A DNA stretch of 7,306 nucleotides from Nitrospirota bacterium (lineage in GTDB: Bacteria > Nitrospirota_A > Leptospirillia > Leptospirillales > Leptospirillaceae). Shown one piece after another: positions 1 through 6,568 of this stretch. The translations under genes were made by a program, and so were the position numbers. The notes under the pieces were generated by a model. The model saw nothing but the letters and a program-made list of their open reading frames with translations, did not search any database and was not told where the DNA came from. Numbering within the stretch: the first letter of the stretch is position 1; the number at the start of each line of letters is the position of its first letter. The stretch lies in NCBI GenBank assembly GCA_021838765.1, contig JAKCCY010000133.1, positions 1 to 7,306 of the forward strand. Direction: 5' to 3'.

Positions 1-2312
1 ACCAGGATAGCGGTATTGATGCTGACAGACAGATTTTCAAGATCGTTGTTGACCCGTAAAAGTTCCGCATTCCGCTCGGAAAGTTCCTCATTAATCGTCT
101 GAAGCTCTTCATTGGCAGACTCAAGCTCTGCGTTGGAGGTCTCAATTTCCTCATTCGTACTTTGAAGCTCTTCATTCGCCGACTGGACCTCTTCTCCTGT
201 CGCCTGAAGCTCTTCAATGACCGACTGATGCTGCTCCTTCAGTGATTCCAGATAATCCTGCGTTTCCAGAAGCTCCGACTCCAGAAAGGCAATCCTCGAA
301 GAAGCCTGTTCGTCCGTGAAGGATCCGGACCGGGAACCATCATGGCGACCCTTCACAGGCAACAAAGAGCGATGGTCTCCCTGGCATCCCCCTTTCTCGA
401 AGAGGATCAGAAAATACGGACTGGGCAAGTTTTTAAGAGGGATCACCTTCAGTGACAGCAGGACTTCCCCCGACTCCAGGTGAAGAGCGATGCCCTCTCT
501 CGTCACCGTCCTTTGCTCGCTCTTCGCGGTGGCAAGGAGCTGCCTGATCTGGGGAACAAGCGGTCTTTTCATCTGGGAGAAGAGATCAAGACTGGGTTTT
601 CCCGAGGGAGTTTCCAGAAAATCCGCCATTGCACCCAAAAAATGGACGATTTCCATCTGGCCATTGACAAGAACGCCGGGAGGAGCATATTCCCCGATGA
701 GAATCCTGGCGACCTCCTTTTCGGCCTTCCAGGCCGGGAGAAGATCAGCTATCCCATCACTGCCCTTCCTGATGGGTTCAAATCCCGGAGATTTGGGGGA
801 GATGGGAAGACTTGAACCGCCCTTGATATTTTTTTTCCAGTAGATCTTCAGTTTTTTATCTTCAGGAAGAAACAGCACGGAACTTGCCCCGACGGATTCG
901 GAAAGCCCCAGGAGAAGGCATCCTTTTTGAGACAAGGCATAATGGAAAAGACGAATAACCCTGTTCTGGACAAAAGGGTCCAGGTAGATCAGAAGATTCC
1001 GGCAGGAGACGAGATCCATCCGGGAAAACGGAGGATCCTTCAGAATGTTGTGACGGGCAAAGACAATCCTGTCCCGGATGAGCCCCGAAACACGATAGAG
1101 CCCCTCCTCCCGGGTAAAAAACCGGGACCGCCTCTCAAGTGAAACACCTTCCATCGACCGGCTTTCATAAACTCCCGCACGGGCAATCCTTAAAAGGTCA
1201 TCATTGAGGTCCGTGGCAAAAATCTGGAAATGGGCCGGAAGAGAATGCTCTTCGCAAAACTCGGTCAACAAGATGGAAAGGGAATAGGCTTCCTCTCCCG
1301 AGGAACAGCCGACAACCCATATCCGGAGCATTTCGCCTGTCCTGCCGCCCAAGAGTCTTGGCAAGACTGACTCGGAAAGCTTTTCAAACACATGAGGGTT
1401 CCTGAAAAACGCGGTCACATCGAGAAGGATGTCCGAAAAAAGAGCCGCAACCTCTCCGTCGCTTTTTTCCAGAAGACTGAGATAGGCCGGGAGCTCCCGG
1501 ATATCGGAAAGCATCATTCTTCGGGTGATCCTCCGGAGAAGAGGACGGGATTTGTAGAGGGAAAAATCCACGCCGGTACGAAGCTTAAGAAGTGCCACAA
1601 CCTTTCTGTAGTCATCCGGAACAACGCTGTCTTCTTCTTTCTCAGCCGGAAGGGACTCTTCGGAGAAGGGACCTTCGTTTTCAAGTCCGACTGTTGGCTG
1701 GTGAAGCGAGACAATTTTCTGGGCAATCAGAAAGGGGGGGAGAATAAAATCCACCGACCCCGTTAAAATGGCACTTGTCGGCATTGAAGGAAATATCGCG
1801 GTGTCATCCTGGGCCAGGGTTACCCCGCCATGGTTTTTGATTGCCGAAATCCCGGCAGAACCATCCGAACCGGCCCCCGAAAGGATCACTCCAACGGCCC
1901 TCTCCTTCAGATCAGAGGCCAGAGACTCCAGAAACTGATCGAAAAGATGCTGGTGGTGGCCGCCCTCTCCGGTGAGATCCGACGGGGAAAGGACCCCGTT
2001 CCGGATCAGAAGGGATGTTCCTGGAGTGATCACGTACAGGTGATTCGGCTTGACGCGGACCGGAACCTGAACGGGAACAACCTTAAGAGAGGTTCCTTTT
2101 TGAAGGATTTCGGAAAGGACACTTTCATGGGAGGGGTCAAGATGCTGGAGAAATATATAGGCCAGACCGCTATCGGGAGGAATTCCCTTCAAGAATTCGT
2201 TAAATGCCGAAAGTCCCCCGGCAGAGGCCACCACACCGACAATATAAGGAAGTTCCTTCGCGATCTCCGAAGAAGCCTGACCAGGTGGCTTTCGACCAGT
2301 CATCCTAAGCAT
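1..2312 (-). CDS. CheB-CheR-PAS hybrid chemotaxis/signalling protein (3' end beyond window)
   Basis: This is one open frame of 770 codons with no stop before the window edge, so the C-terminus is missing. Residues about 22-215 are a CheB methylesterase (glutamyl deamidase/demethylase) domain with its Ser-His-Asp triad visible: S30 in VASAGG, H57 in LQHLDP and D150 in GAGSDG. Residues about 230-490 are a CheR SAM-dependent methyltransferase with GCSSGEEAYS at 335-344 (SAM-binding loop), an ATDLND motif and CRNLLIYL from C437. Residues about 540-640 look PAS-like, and about 670-765 form a coiled coil. No CheB receiver domain precedes the catalytic part. In this hybrid family further PAS and often histidine kinase or other output domains follow, but they are not visible here. 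The start is ATG at 2312, seven bases after GGAG; an in-frame stop lies just upstream, and ATG at 2303 is a less well-placed alternative. The protein probably couples methylation chemistry to sensory signalling; the partner receptor is unknown. Confidence 0.93.
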   Translation of the reverse strand, partial: MLRMTGRKPPGQASSEIAKELPYIVGVVASAGGLSAFNEFLKGIPPDSGLAYIFLQHLDPSHESVLSEILQKGTSLKVVPVQVPVRVKPNHLYVITPGTSLLIRNGVLSPSDLTGEGGHHQHLFDQFLESLASDLKERAVGVILSGAGSDGSAGISAIKNHGGVTLAQDDTAIFPSMPTSAILTGSVDFILPPFLIAQKIVSLHQPTVGLENEGPFSEESLPAEKEEDSVVPDDYRKVVALLKLRTGVDFSLYKSRPLLRRITRRMMLSDIRELPAYLSLLEKSDGEVAALFSDILLDVTAFFRNPHVFEKLSESVLPRLLGGRTGEMLRIWVVGCSSGEEAYSLSILLTEFCEEHSLPAHFQIFATDLNDDLLRIARAGVYESRSMEGVSLERRSRFFTREEGLYRVSGLIRDRIVFARHNILKDPPFSRMDLVSCRNLLIYLDPFVQNRVIRLFHYALSQKGCLLLGLSESVGASSVLFLPEDKKLKIYWKKNIKGGSSLPISPKSPGFEPIRKGSDGIADLLPAWKAEKEVARILIGEYAPPGVLVNGQMEIVHFLGAMADFLETPSGKPSLDLFSQMKRPLVPQIRQLLATAKSEQRTVTREGIALHLESGEVLLSLKVIPLKNLPSPYFLILFEKGGCQGDHRSLLPVKGRHDGSRSGSFTDEQASSRIAFLESELLETQDYLESLKEQHQSVIEELQATGEEVQSANEELQSTNEEIETSNAELESANEELQTINEELSERNAELLRVNNDLENLSVSINTAIL
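24..212 (-). repeat. Nine 21-base units encoding coiled-coil heptads of the CheB-CheR hybrid
   Basis: Inside the hybrid gene, residues 701-763 read as nine consecutive heptads, including ELQATGE, EVQSANE, ELQSTNE, EIETSNA, ELESANE, ELQTINE, ELSERNA and ELLRVNN. Leu, Val or Ile recurs at position 2 and Asn or Gly near position 6. The DNA shows a matching degenerate 21-base periodicity (GAAGCTCTTCA-like on the plus strand). This linker is characteristic of CheB/CheR-PAS hybrids, where it joins the CheR half to downstream PAS or kinase domains and probably mediates dimerisation and signal transmission. The repeat comes from the protein heptads rather than from a mobile or CRISPR repeat. Confidence 0.85.
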
Positions 2313-2319
2313 CAAACAA

Positions 2320-2323
2320 CTCC
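2320..2323 (-). promoter_or_regulatory. Ribosome binding site of the CheB-CheR hybrid gene
   Basis: GGAG on the minus strand is separated by seven bases from ATG at 2312. The ATG at 2303 has only TTAGG immediately adjacent to it. This spacing decides for the upstream ATG, which adds three residues (Met-Leu-Arg) to the N-terminus. Confidence 0.65.
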
Positions 2324-2392
2324 ATCATGAGCTCGATAATAGAGGCCCCTTTTTGATAAATCATCCAGATCAGAGGAAGGTGTTTATTTCTT

Positions 2393-2420
2393 ATCGTAAC
2401 ATTTTCACTAATAAAGGCAA
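2393..2420 (-). promoter_or_regulatory. Candidate sigma70-type promoter for the CheB-CheR hybrid gene
   Basis: On the minus strand TTGCCT (2420-2415) and TACGAT (2398-2393) are separated by 16 bases. Each hexamer matches the TTGACA/TATAAT consensus at four of six positions. They sit in the most AT-rich stretch of the neighbourhood, about 80-110 bases upstream of the ATG at 2312. This would give a leader of roughly 70 bases. The match is modest and not tested. Confidence 0.35.
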
Positions 2421-2441
2421 AAAGTCTTCAAATCCTACAAA

Positions 2442-2995
2442 ATTGTCACGAGACCGGCACAGGAATATGGAAGGCTCCATCTGCCTTTACGGAGGCAGAA
2501 GCCACGCCGAAAGGTCTACTCCAATGGGCAAAAACGACGAGGGACAATCAAGAATCGCGCCCGTATTGCCAAACGTCCTGAAGTCGTCCGGCACAAGTCA
2601 CGTATTGGCGATTGGGAGGGGGATACCGTCATTGGGAAAAATCACACAGGAACACTTGCCACACTGGCCAAGCGGCGGTCGTGACTCATCCCTTAAGGTC
2701 CCACAAGGAGCTTTTCCATCCCATGACCTTTGACAATGGCAAGAAATTCGCCGAGCATGAAAGAGTCGCCGCCATGCTGAAAGCGGATTGCATGAGAACA
2801 GTAATAGCTTGTGCTGCGGTCTTTTCCCAAGGGCATGGGATGCTCGAACATCAAAAATGGTCAAGGACAACTTGCCCTGGACCGTATCAATCATAAGCCA
2901 CGAAAAGTTCCGGGATACCGGTCGCCCATGGGATCCCCCTTGGGGTGGAAATCCAATATGCCCAATCACCATTGCCTGTTGCACTTCAGACTTGA
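2442..2995 (+). pseudogene. IS30-family transposase remnant, multiply frameshifted
   Basis: Homology to IS30-family DDE transposases runs through several frames. The first segment, ending at a TGA at 2682-2684, contains RIAKRPEVV followed by SRIGDWEGDTVIGKNH, which carries the first catalytic Asp. The next frame (from about 2681) contains HKELFHPMTFDNGKKFAEHE, with the second Asp. A third frame reads HENSNS at about 2791-2808, equivalent to the family's NENTNG with the catalytic Glu. A fourth reads FPKGMGCSNI and INHKPRKVPGYRSP. A last frame gives GVEIQYAQSPLPVALQT and the natural TGA at 2993-2995. About 25-30 codons are missing between the first and second blocks and about 14 before HENSNS. 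The N-terminal helix-turn-helix region is absent. The element is dead; only its 3' part remains, reading toward cydA. Confidence 0.9.
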
Positions 2996-3077
2996 ATCCA
3001 AGAGATGACATCAGATCTCCTTTGCCAATTTTGACAAAATACTCCCCTGGAAAGGCTATTTGGACAGGATCAGCTTA

Positions 3078-3102
3078 ATTGGCATCGATATTACGATCCA
3101 AT
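3078..3102 (+). promoter_or_regulatory. Imperfect inverted repeat in the cydA leader, candidate operator
   Basis: ATTGGCATCG and CGATCCAAT are inverted copies of each other with one extra C in the left arm, flanking a six-base centre (ATATTA). The repeat ends 26 bases before the cydA Shine-Dalgarno sequence. Such a symmetric AT-centred element is typical of a dimeric regulator site, though it could also be a short leader hairpin or part of the decayed IS30 end. I do not recognise the regulator. No convincing sigma70 promoter was placed nearby: a perfect TTGACA occurs at 3031-3036 but lacks a good -10 at 16-18 bases. Confidence 0.4.
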
Positions 3103-3104
3103 GT

Positions 3105-3117
3105 TTGATCAAATCAA
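3105..3117 (+). promoter_or_regulatory. FNR-like half-site pair with a short (3-base) spacer
   Basis: TTGAT-CAA-ATCAA lies 11 bases upstream of the cydA Shine-Dalgarno sequence. FNR/ANR-type sites are TTGAT-N4-ATCAA, so both half-sites match perfectly but the spacer is one base short. FNR regulation of cydAB is known in E. coli. Here the site may be non-functional, chance, or bound by a different regulator. Confidence 0.25.
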
Positions 3118-3128
3118 AACCAATGCCC

Positions 3129-3135
3129 AAGGAGG
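3129..3135 (+). promoter_or_regulatory. Ribosome binding site that fixes the cydA start
   Basis: AAGGAGG is followed by seven bases and then ATG at 3143. The in-frame ATG at 3101 has no comparable site and would add 14 residues not seen in the family, so 3143 is the supported start. Confidence 0.85.
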
Positions 3136-3142
3136 ATCATCG

Positions 3143-4729
3143 ATGCCAAATGAAAGTTTAGTGGATCTCTCCCGTTTGCAGTTTGCCGTTACGGCTCTTT
3201 ACCATTTTTTGTTTGTGCCCCTGACCCTGGGGATGACTTATCTTCTGGTCATCATGGAAACGGTCTATGTCATGACAGGAAAGCCCATCTACAAAGAGAT
3301 GACCAGGTTCTGGGGAAAGCTCTTCGGAATCAACTTCGCCCTGGGAGTCACGACAGGTCTGACCATGGAGTTCGAGTTCGGAACGAACTGGTCTTATTAT
3401 TCCCATTATGTGGGAGATATCTTCGGAGCGCCCCTGGCCATTGAAGCTCTGATGGCCTTTTTTCTCGAATCCACCTTTGTGGGCCTGTTCTTTTTTGGAT
3501 GGAACCGGCTCTCCAGAGGCGGCCATCTTTTTGCCACCATCATGACGGCGACAGGAACCAATCTCTCCGCCCTGTGGATTCTTGTGGCCAATGGATGGAT
3601 GCAGAACCCAGTGGGGGCCCAGTTCAATCCGGATACCATGCGCATGGAGGTCACAAGTTTCTGGGCTCTCTTTCTGAACCCGACAGCCCAAGCCAAGTTT
3701 GTCCACACCGTGAGCGCAGGTTATGTAACAGCCTCCTGCTTTGTGCTTGGTATCAGCGGCTGGTACCTCCTGAAGAAAAGACATATGGAAGTCGCCAGGA
3801 GATCCTTCCGGATTGCCGCCGCCTTTGGCCTTGCAGCCACAGTCTCTGTCATCATCCTTGGCGACGAGTCAGGATACCTTGATGGAATCGGGCAAAAAAC
3901 GAAGCTTGCGGCCATGGAAGCCATGTGGGACACCGAGCCGGCTCCGGCCTCATTCAACCTGATCGCAATACCGGACCAGAAGAACATGAAAAACGATTTC
4001 CAGATACGCATCCCCTGGGTCCTTGGGCTGATCGCAACCCGCACCTATGACACAGCCATCCCCGGAATCAAGGAAATCGTGGTCAACAATGAAGTGAAGA
4101 TCAGGAAAGGGATCCTTGCGGTCGAGGCTCTCGAAAAATTCCGCAAGGATCCCAAAAACACCGAACTCAGAAAAGAATTTATGTCTGAAAAGGATAATCT
4201 CGGCTTTGGACTTTTGCTAAAAAAATATACACAGGACGTTTCCCTTGCGACGCAGGAACAAATCCATCAGGCAGCACTTGATACCATCCCTCGCGTAACA
4301 CCATTGTTCTGGGCGTTTCGGGCAATGGTCGGTCTTGGATTTTTCTTTCTGGCTCTTTTTGCCGCCGCTTTCTACTATTCGAGCAAAAGCCAATGCGACG
4401 AGAAAGCGTGGCTTTTAAGGCTCGCGATTTTCTCCATTCCCTTGCCTTATGCCGCAAGCGAGCTGGGATGGCTTGTCGCGGAGTACGGACGGCAGCCATG
4501 GTCTATCTATGGGATCCTCCCCACCTTTCTGTCCACCTCATCCCTCACAACCGGAAGCCTGATTTTCTCTCTCGTGGGGTTCACCCTGTTTTATACCGTG
4601 CTTCTGGTTATCGAGATTGTCCTGATGAGAAAATATGCGAAAATCGGCCCCGTCTCCGAGCTTTATTCCGAAACCGACACATCGAGGGGCGTTTCAGGAA
4701 TGCTTGATAAAGGAGACCTCCATGTTTGA
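3143..4729 (+). CDS. cydA: Cytochrome bd quinol oxidase subunit I (CydA), long-Q-loop type
   Basis: This 528-residue membrane protein is close to E. coli CydA (522). It is the haem-bearing subunit that oxidises quinol and reduces O2 to water without pumping protons. The haem b595 ligand is H21 in YHFLF, and the haem b558 ligands are H188 in KFVHTV and M395 in AFRAM. R393 is conserved beside M395. E101 and E109 lie in the [14 protein letters not shown] stretch. The quinol loop has K254 and E259 in [10 protein letters not shown], followed by the long insertion (about residues 270-385, ending in [10 protein letters not shown]) that marks the L-type subfamily. The signature EYGRQPW begins at E447. 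The upstream sequence between 2996 and the gene holds possible control sites. The last codons overlap cydB by 8 bases. No frameshift or missing key residue is seen. The electron donor may be ubiquinol or menaquinol; the sequence does not decide. Confidence 0.98.
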   Translation: MPNESLVDLSRLQFAVTALYHFLFVPLTLGMTYLLVIMETVYVMTGKPIYKEMTRFWGKLFGINFALGVTTGLTMEFEFGTNWSYYSHYVGDIFGAPLAIEALMAFFLESTFVGLFFFGWNRLSRGGHLFATIMTATGTNLSALWILVANGWMQNPVGAQFNPDTMRMEVTSFWALFLNPTAQAKFVHTVSAGYVTASCFVLGISGWYLLKKRHMEVARRSFRIAAAFGLAATVSVIILGDESGYLDGIGQKTKLAAMEAMWDTEPAPASFNLIAIPDQKNMKNDFQIRIPWVLGLIATRTYDTAIPGIKEIVVNNEVKIRKGILAVEALEKFRKDPKNTELRKEFMSEKDNLGFGLLLKKYTQDVSLATQEQIHQAALDTIPRVTPLFWAFRAMVGLGFFFLALFAAAFYYSSKSQCDEKAWLLRLAIFSIPLPYAASELGWLVAEYGRQPWSIYGILPTFLSTSSLTTGSLIFSLVGFTLFYTVLLVIEIVLMRKYAKIGPVSELYSETDTSRGVSGMLDKGDLHV

Positions 4730-5858
4730 TTACGGAACACTCAAAGAGCTCTGGTGGGGGCTTGTCGTTGTCCTTCTCTCAGGGTTTTTTATCACGGACG
4801 GATTTGACATGGGCGTTGGATTTCTCCTGCCGTGGATCGGAAAGAGCGATATCGAGCGGAGAGTCCTCCTTAACAGTGTCGGACCACACTGGGAGGGCAA
4901 CCAGGTCTGGTTCATCACCGCAGGCGGCGCTCTTTTCGCTGCCTGGCCCATTGTTTATGCCACCGCCTTTTCGGGATTTTATGTTGCGATGCTTCTGGTC
5001 TTATGGGCACTTTTCTTCAGACCTGTCGGCTTTGACTACCGCAGCAAGATCGAAAATCCCTCCTGGCGAACATTCTGGGACGGCGGACTGTTCATCGGAG
5101 GAACCGTACCGGCCATGATTTTTGGTGTTGCCTTCGGAAATCTCTTCATAGGGGTTCCCTTTCGCCTTGACAACTCGATGAGGTCTTTTTATGAAGGAAC
5201 CTTCTGGGGGCTACTGAACCCCTTCGGGCTTGCTTCAGGAGCCCTGTCCCTTTCAATGATCGCACTCCACGGTGGCGCATATCTTCTTGTGCGAACGGAG
5301 TCGGTCCTTCAAAAAAGGGCGGCAAAGGCGGTCACCTGTCTTTCCCTCCTCACCGGACTCCTTTATGCGGCCATTGGAGTCTGGGTCACCCGCATCCCGG
5401 GATACAGGATCATCTCCGGACCCGGGCCACAGGACATGCCTAACCCTCTTGCAAAAACCGTTGTCCGGGAACAGGGTGCCTGGCTCAATAACTTCCACGC
5501 CCACCCGGACTTATGGGGTATCGTGATCACCGTTTTTCTGGGCACATTCCTTGCCTTTCTGGGAGGGTGGCTTAAAAGCGGCAGACTCGCTTTCACCGGG
5601 TCAACACTGGCAGGAGTGGGCGTGATCCTGACCGCTTCCGTTTCCCTTTTTCCGTTCATTCTGCCGTCAAGCCTTGATCCGGGTGCCTCCCTCACCGCAT
5701 GGGATGCCGTATCAAGCCGTTTGACGCTCCAGATCATGTTCTGGGCAACGTTGATCCTCACGCCCATTACCATCATCTATACAAGCTGGGCCTACTGGGT
5801 TCTTCGCGGCCCTGTCACCATTGAATCAGTCTCGCGGGAAGAACACACTCTTTACTAA
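4722..5858 (+). CDS. cydB: Cytochrome bd quinol oxidase subunit II (CydB)
   Basis: This 378-residue hydrophobic protein is almost the same length as E. coli CydB (379) and similar throughout. It is the haem-free partner that forms the heterodimer with CydA in the cytoplasmic membrane. Conserved blocks include TDGFDMGVG (residues 25-33), PHWEGNQVW from P55, [37 protein letters not shown] and FPFILPSS with the C-terminal WDAVSS. The protein ends in HTLY, like the HSLY of E. coli. Position 58 is Glu where E. coli has Asp, a conservative acidic change. The start is ATG at 4722, six bases after GGAG (4712-4715) and overlapping the cydA stop codon, which suggests translational coupling. An earlier in-frame ATG at 4635 lies deep inside cydA and is rejected. 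Confidence 0.98.
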   Translation: MFDYGTLKELWWGLVVVLLSGFFITDGFDMGVGFLLPWIGKSDIERRVLLNSVGPHWEGNQVWFITAGGALFAAWPIVYATAFSGFYVAMLLVLWALFFRPVGFDYRSKIENPSWRTFWDGGLFIGGTVPAMIFGVAFGNLFIGVPFRLDNSMRSFYEGTFWGLLNPFGLASGALSLSMIALHGGAYLLVRTESVLQKRAAKAVTCLSLLTGLLYAAIGVWVTRIPGYRIISGPGPQDMPNPLAKTVVREQGAWLNNFHAHPDLWGIVITVFLGTFLAFLGGWLKSGRLAFTGSTLAGVGVILTASVSLFPFILPSSLDPGASLTAWDAVSSRLTLQIMFWATLILTPITIIYTSWAYWVLRGPVTIESVSREEHTLY

Positions 5859-5875
5859 AAAAAGGAGTTGGGATC

Positions 5876-6025
5876 ATGTGGTATTTCGTCTGGATTATTG
5901 GAGTCACAATGGCCGTAACCCTTTCGGTCATGCATGCCCTGTGGTTTGAGCTCCAGGAAGAGCAGGTCAAGATCGATCATTTGACCCTCACGACCATGTC
6001 AAGTCCCCCATCAAAGCACGAGTGA
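5876..6025 (+). CDS. cydX: Cytochrome bd oxidase accessory small subunit CydX
   Basis: This 49-residue ORF begins MWYFVWIIG, matching the E. coli CydX start MWYFAWILG. A single hydrophobic helix spans residues 2-24, then an acidic patch FELQEEQ and a polar tail. CydX-family proteins bind beside CydA, support haem stability and are needed for full oxidase activity. The gene starts 17 bases after the cydB stop and eight bases after AAGGAG (5862-5867), so it is the third gene of the operon. It is easily overlooked because of its size. It is longer than the 37 residues of E. coli CydX; the extra tail (about residues 36-49) is not recognisable, and its stop codon coincides with the probable edge of an IS605 right end. 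Confidence 0.93.
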   Translation: MWYFVWIIGVTMAVTLSVMHALWFELQEEQVKIDHLTLTTMSSPPSKHE

Positions 6026-6130
6026 CTGCTCCCGCCACTAAACCATGCAATGGTTGTAGTGGGGGCTTTTGGGGCTAACCCCGAGACGAAAGCCCGAGTC
6101 TCAAAATGTTCAGGGAGGCGTTGTGGTCCC
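6022..6130 (-). ncRNA. Candidate relic of a TnpB-associated omegaRNA
   Basis: In IS200/IS605 elements the 3' end of tnpB plus the right end is transcribed as an omegaRNA that guides TnpB. Here the corresponding stretch retains a GGGG-loop-CCCC stem-loop at 6071-6082 containing the tnpB stop codon. It also keeps the bulged hairpin at 6035-6062 and, on the minus strand, the terminal segment GGGAGCAGTCAC ending at 6022. If that is the true end, the guide would read into the cydX 3' end. The nuclease itself is broken, so this is at most a fossil or an RNA acting with a TnpB elsewhere. The 5' limit is arbitrary. Confidence 0.3.
6035..6062. repeat. Bulged hairpin: IS200/IS605 right-end structure, possible cyd operon terminator
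   Basis: CCACTAAACCAT (6035-6046) pairs with ATGGTTGTAGTGG (6050-6062), leaving a GCA loop and a single bulged G in the plus-strand 3' arm. It lies 13 bases beyond the tnpB remnant's stop codon on the minus strand. This is where IS200/IS605 elements carry the subterminal hairpin recognised by the Y1 transposase TnpA. On the plus strand it follows the cydX stop by nine bases and is trailed by GGGGGCTTTT, so it may also act as a weak rho-independent terminator for cydABX. The hairpin itself is plain; its role is inferred. Confidence 0.7.
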
Positions 6131-6546
6131 GATCCTTTTCCATTCCACAACACGGACAGACATACGTCCGGCAGGACAGCGGCATCTTCTGCCGGTGTCC
6201 ACAGGTACGAGAGAAAGGAGAAGAATTGCGACCACGCCATATCACGGATCGAACGGTTCATACAGCGATGAGAGTTCATTTCATTCACGGTGATGTCTTC
6301 GACAAAGATCCGTCCGTACTGATTCACGATCTTCGTCGATTTCTGGTGGGCAAAGTCGGAGCGCTGGTTCGAAATACGCTCATGAACTTTTGCCACGACC
6401 TTTTTGGCCTTTATTCCTTCAGGAGATCCTTTCTCCTGAAGAGCCAGTTTCCGCTGGGCCTGCGCCAGTCTTTTGGCGGAGCGTTTCAGGAACTTCGGGT
6501 TTTCGATGGCCGTTCCATCCGAAAGGGAGGCAAAGGTTTTAGGAAT
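6075..6546 (-). pseudogene. TnpB (IS200/IS605 RNA-guided nuclease) remnant
   Basis: From an in-frame TAG at 6549-6547 the frame reads KTFASLSDG, IENPKFLKRSAKRLAQAQRK and HERISNQRSDFAHQKSTKIV. It then reads FVEDITV (the RuvC-II Glu) and RSIRDMAWSQFFSFL, all typical of TnpB. Near 6203-6215 the frame changes. The continuation reads TCGHRQKMPLSCRTYVCPCC and then KDRDHNASLNILRLGL, with the RuvC-III Asp, ending at TAG 6077-6075. About 20 codons between FFSFL and the zinc ribbon are lost, and the first Cys pair is reduced to a lone TCG. The N-terminal half, including the RuvC-I Asp, is absent. The nuclease cannot be functional. No tnpA is present. Confidence 0.9.
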
Positions 6547-6568
6547 CTAGCAAAAACAACATGAACAC

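Noticed and set aside
24..212. CRISPR-like or mobile tandem repeat
   Set aside because: The 21-base units are degenerate, have no spacers and are fully explained by coiled-coil heptads in the coding frame.
480..1766. Several plus-strand open frames of 70-124 codons
   Set aside because: All are antisense to the CheR and PAS-like parts of the hybrid gene and resemble nothing.
1830..2330. 166-codon plus-strand open frame
   Set aside because: It lies wholly antisense to the CheB domain, whose catalytic motifs are clear; its protein has no recognisable motif and no good ribosome binding site.
2598..3011. 137-codon minus-strand open frame
   Set aside because: It is antisense to the IS30 remnant, which shows recognisable transposase motifs on the plus strand.
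3031..3059. Sigma70 promoter for cydA built on the perfect TTGACA
   Set aside because: At 17 bases the -10 would be GGCTAT (two of six matches), and the better TATTTG lies 20 bases away; too weak to annotate as a promoter.
3101..3142. Upstream in-frame start of cydA adding 14 residues
   Set aside because: The ATG at 3143 has AAGGAGG seven bases away and begins where E. coli CydA does; the extension covers the putative control site and the Shine-Dalgarno sequence.
3158..3784. 208-codon minus-strand open frame opposite cydA
   Set aside because: It is a shadow of the strongly conserved cydA coding sequence.
4635..4721. Upstream in-frame start of cydB
   Set aside because: It lies inside the cydA coding region, whereas ATG at 4722 has a good ribosome binding site and matches the family N-terminus.
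6106..6564. 152-codon plus-strand open frame
   Set aside because: It is antisense to the TnpB remnant and has no family resemblance of its own.
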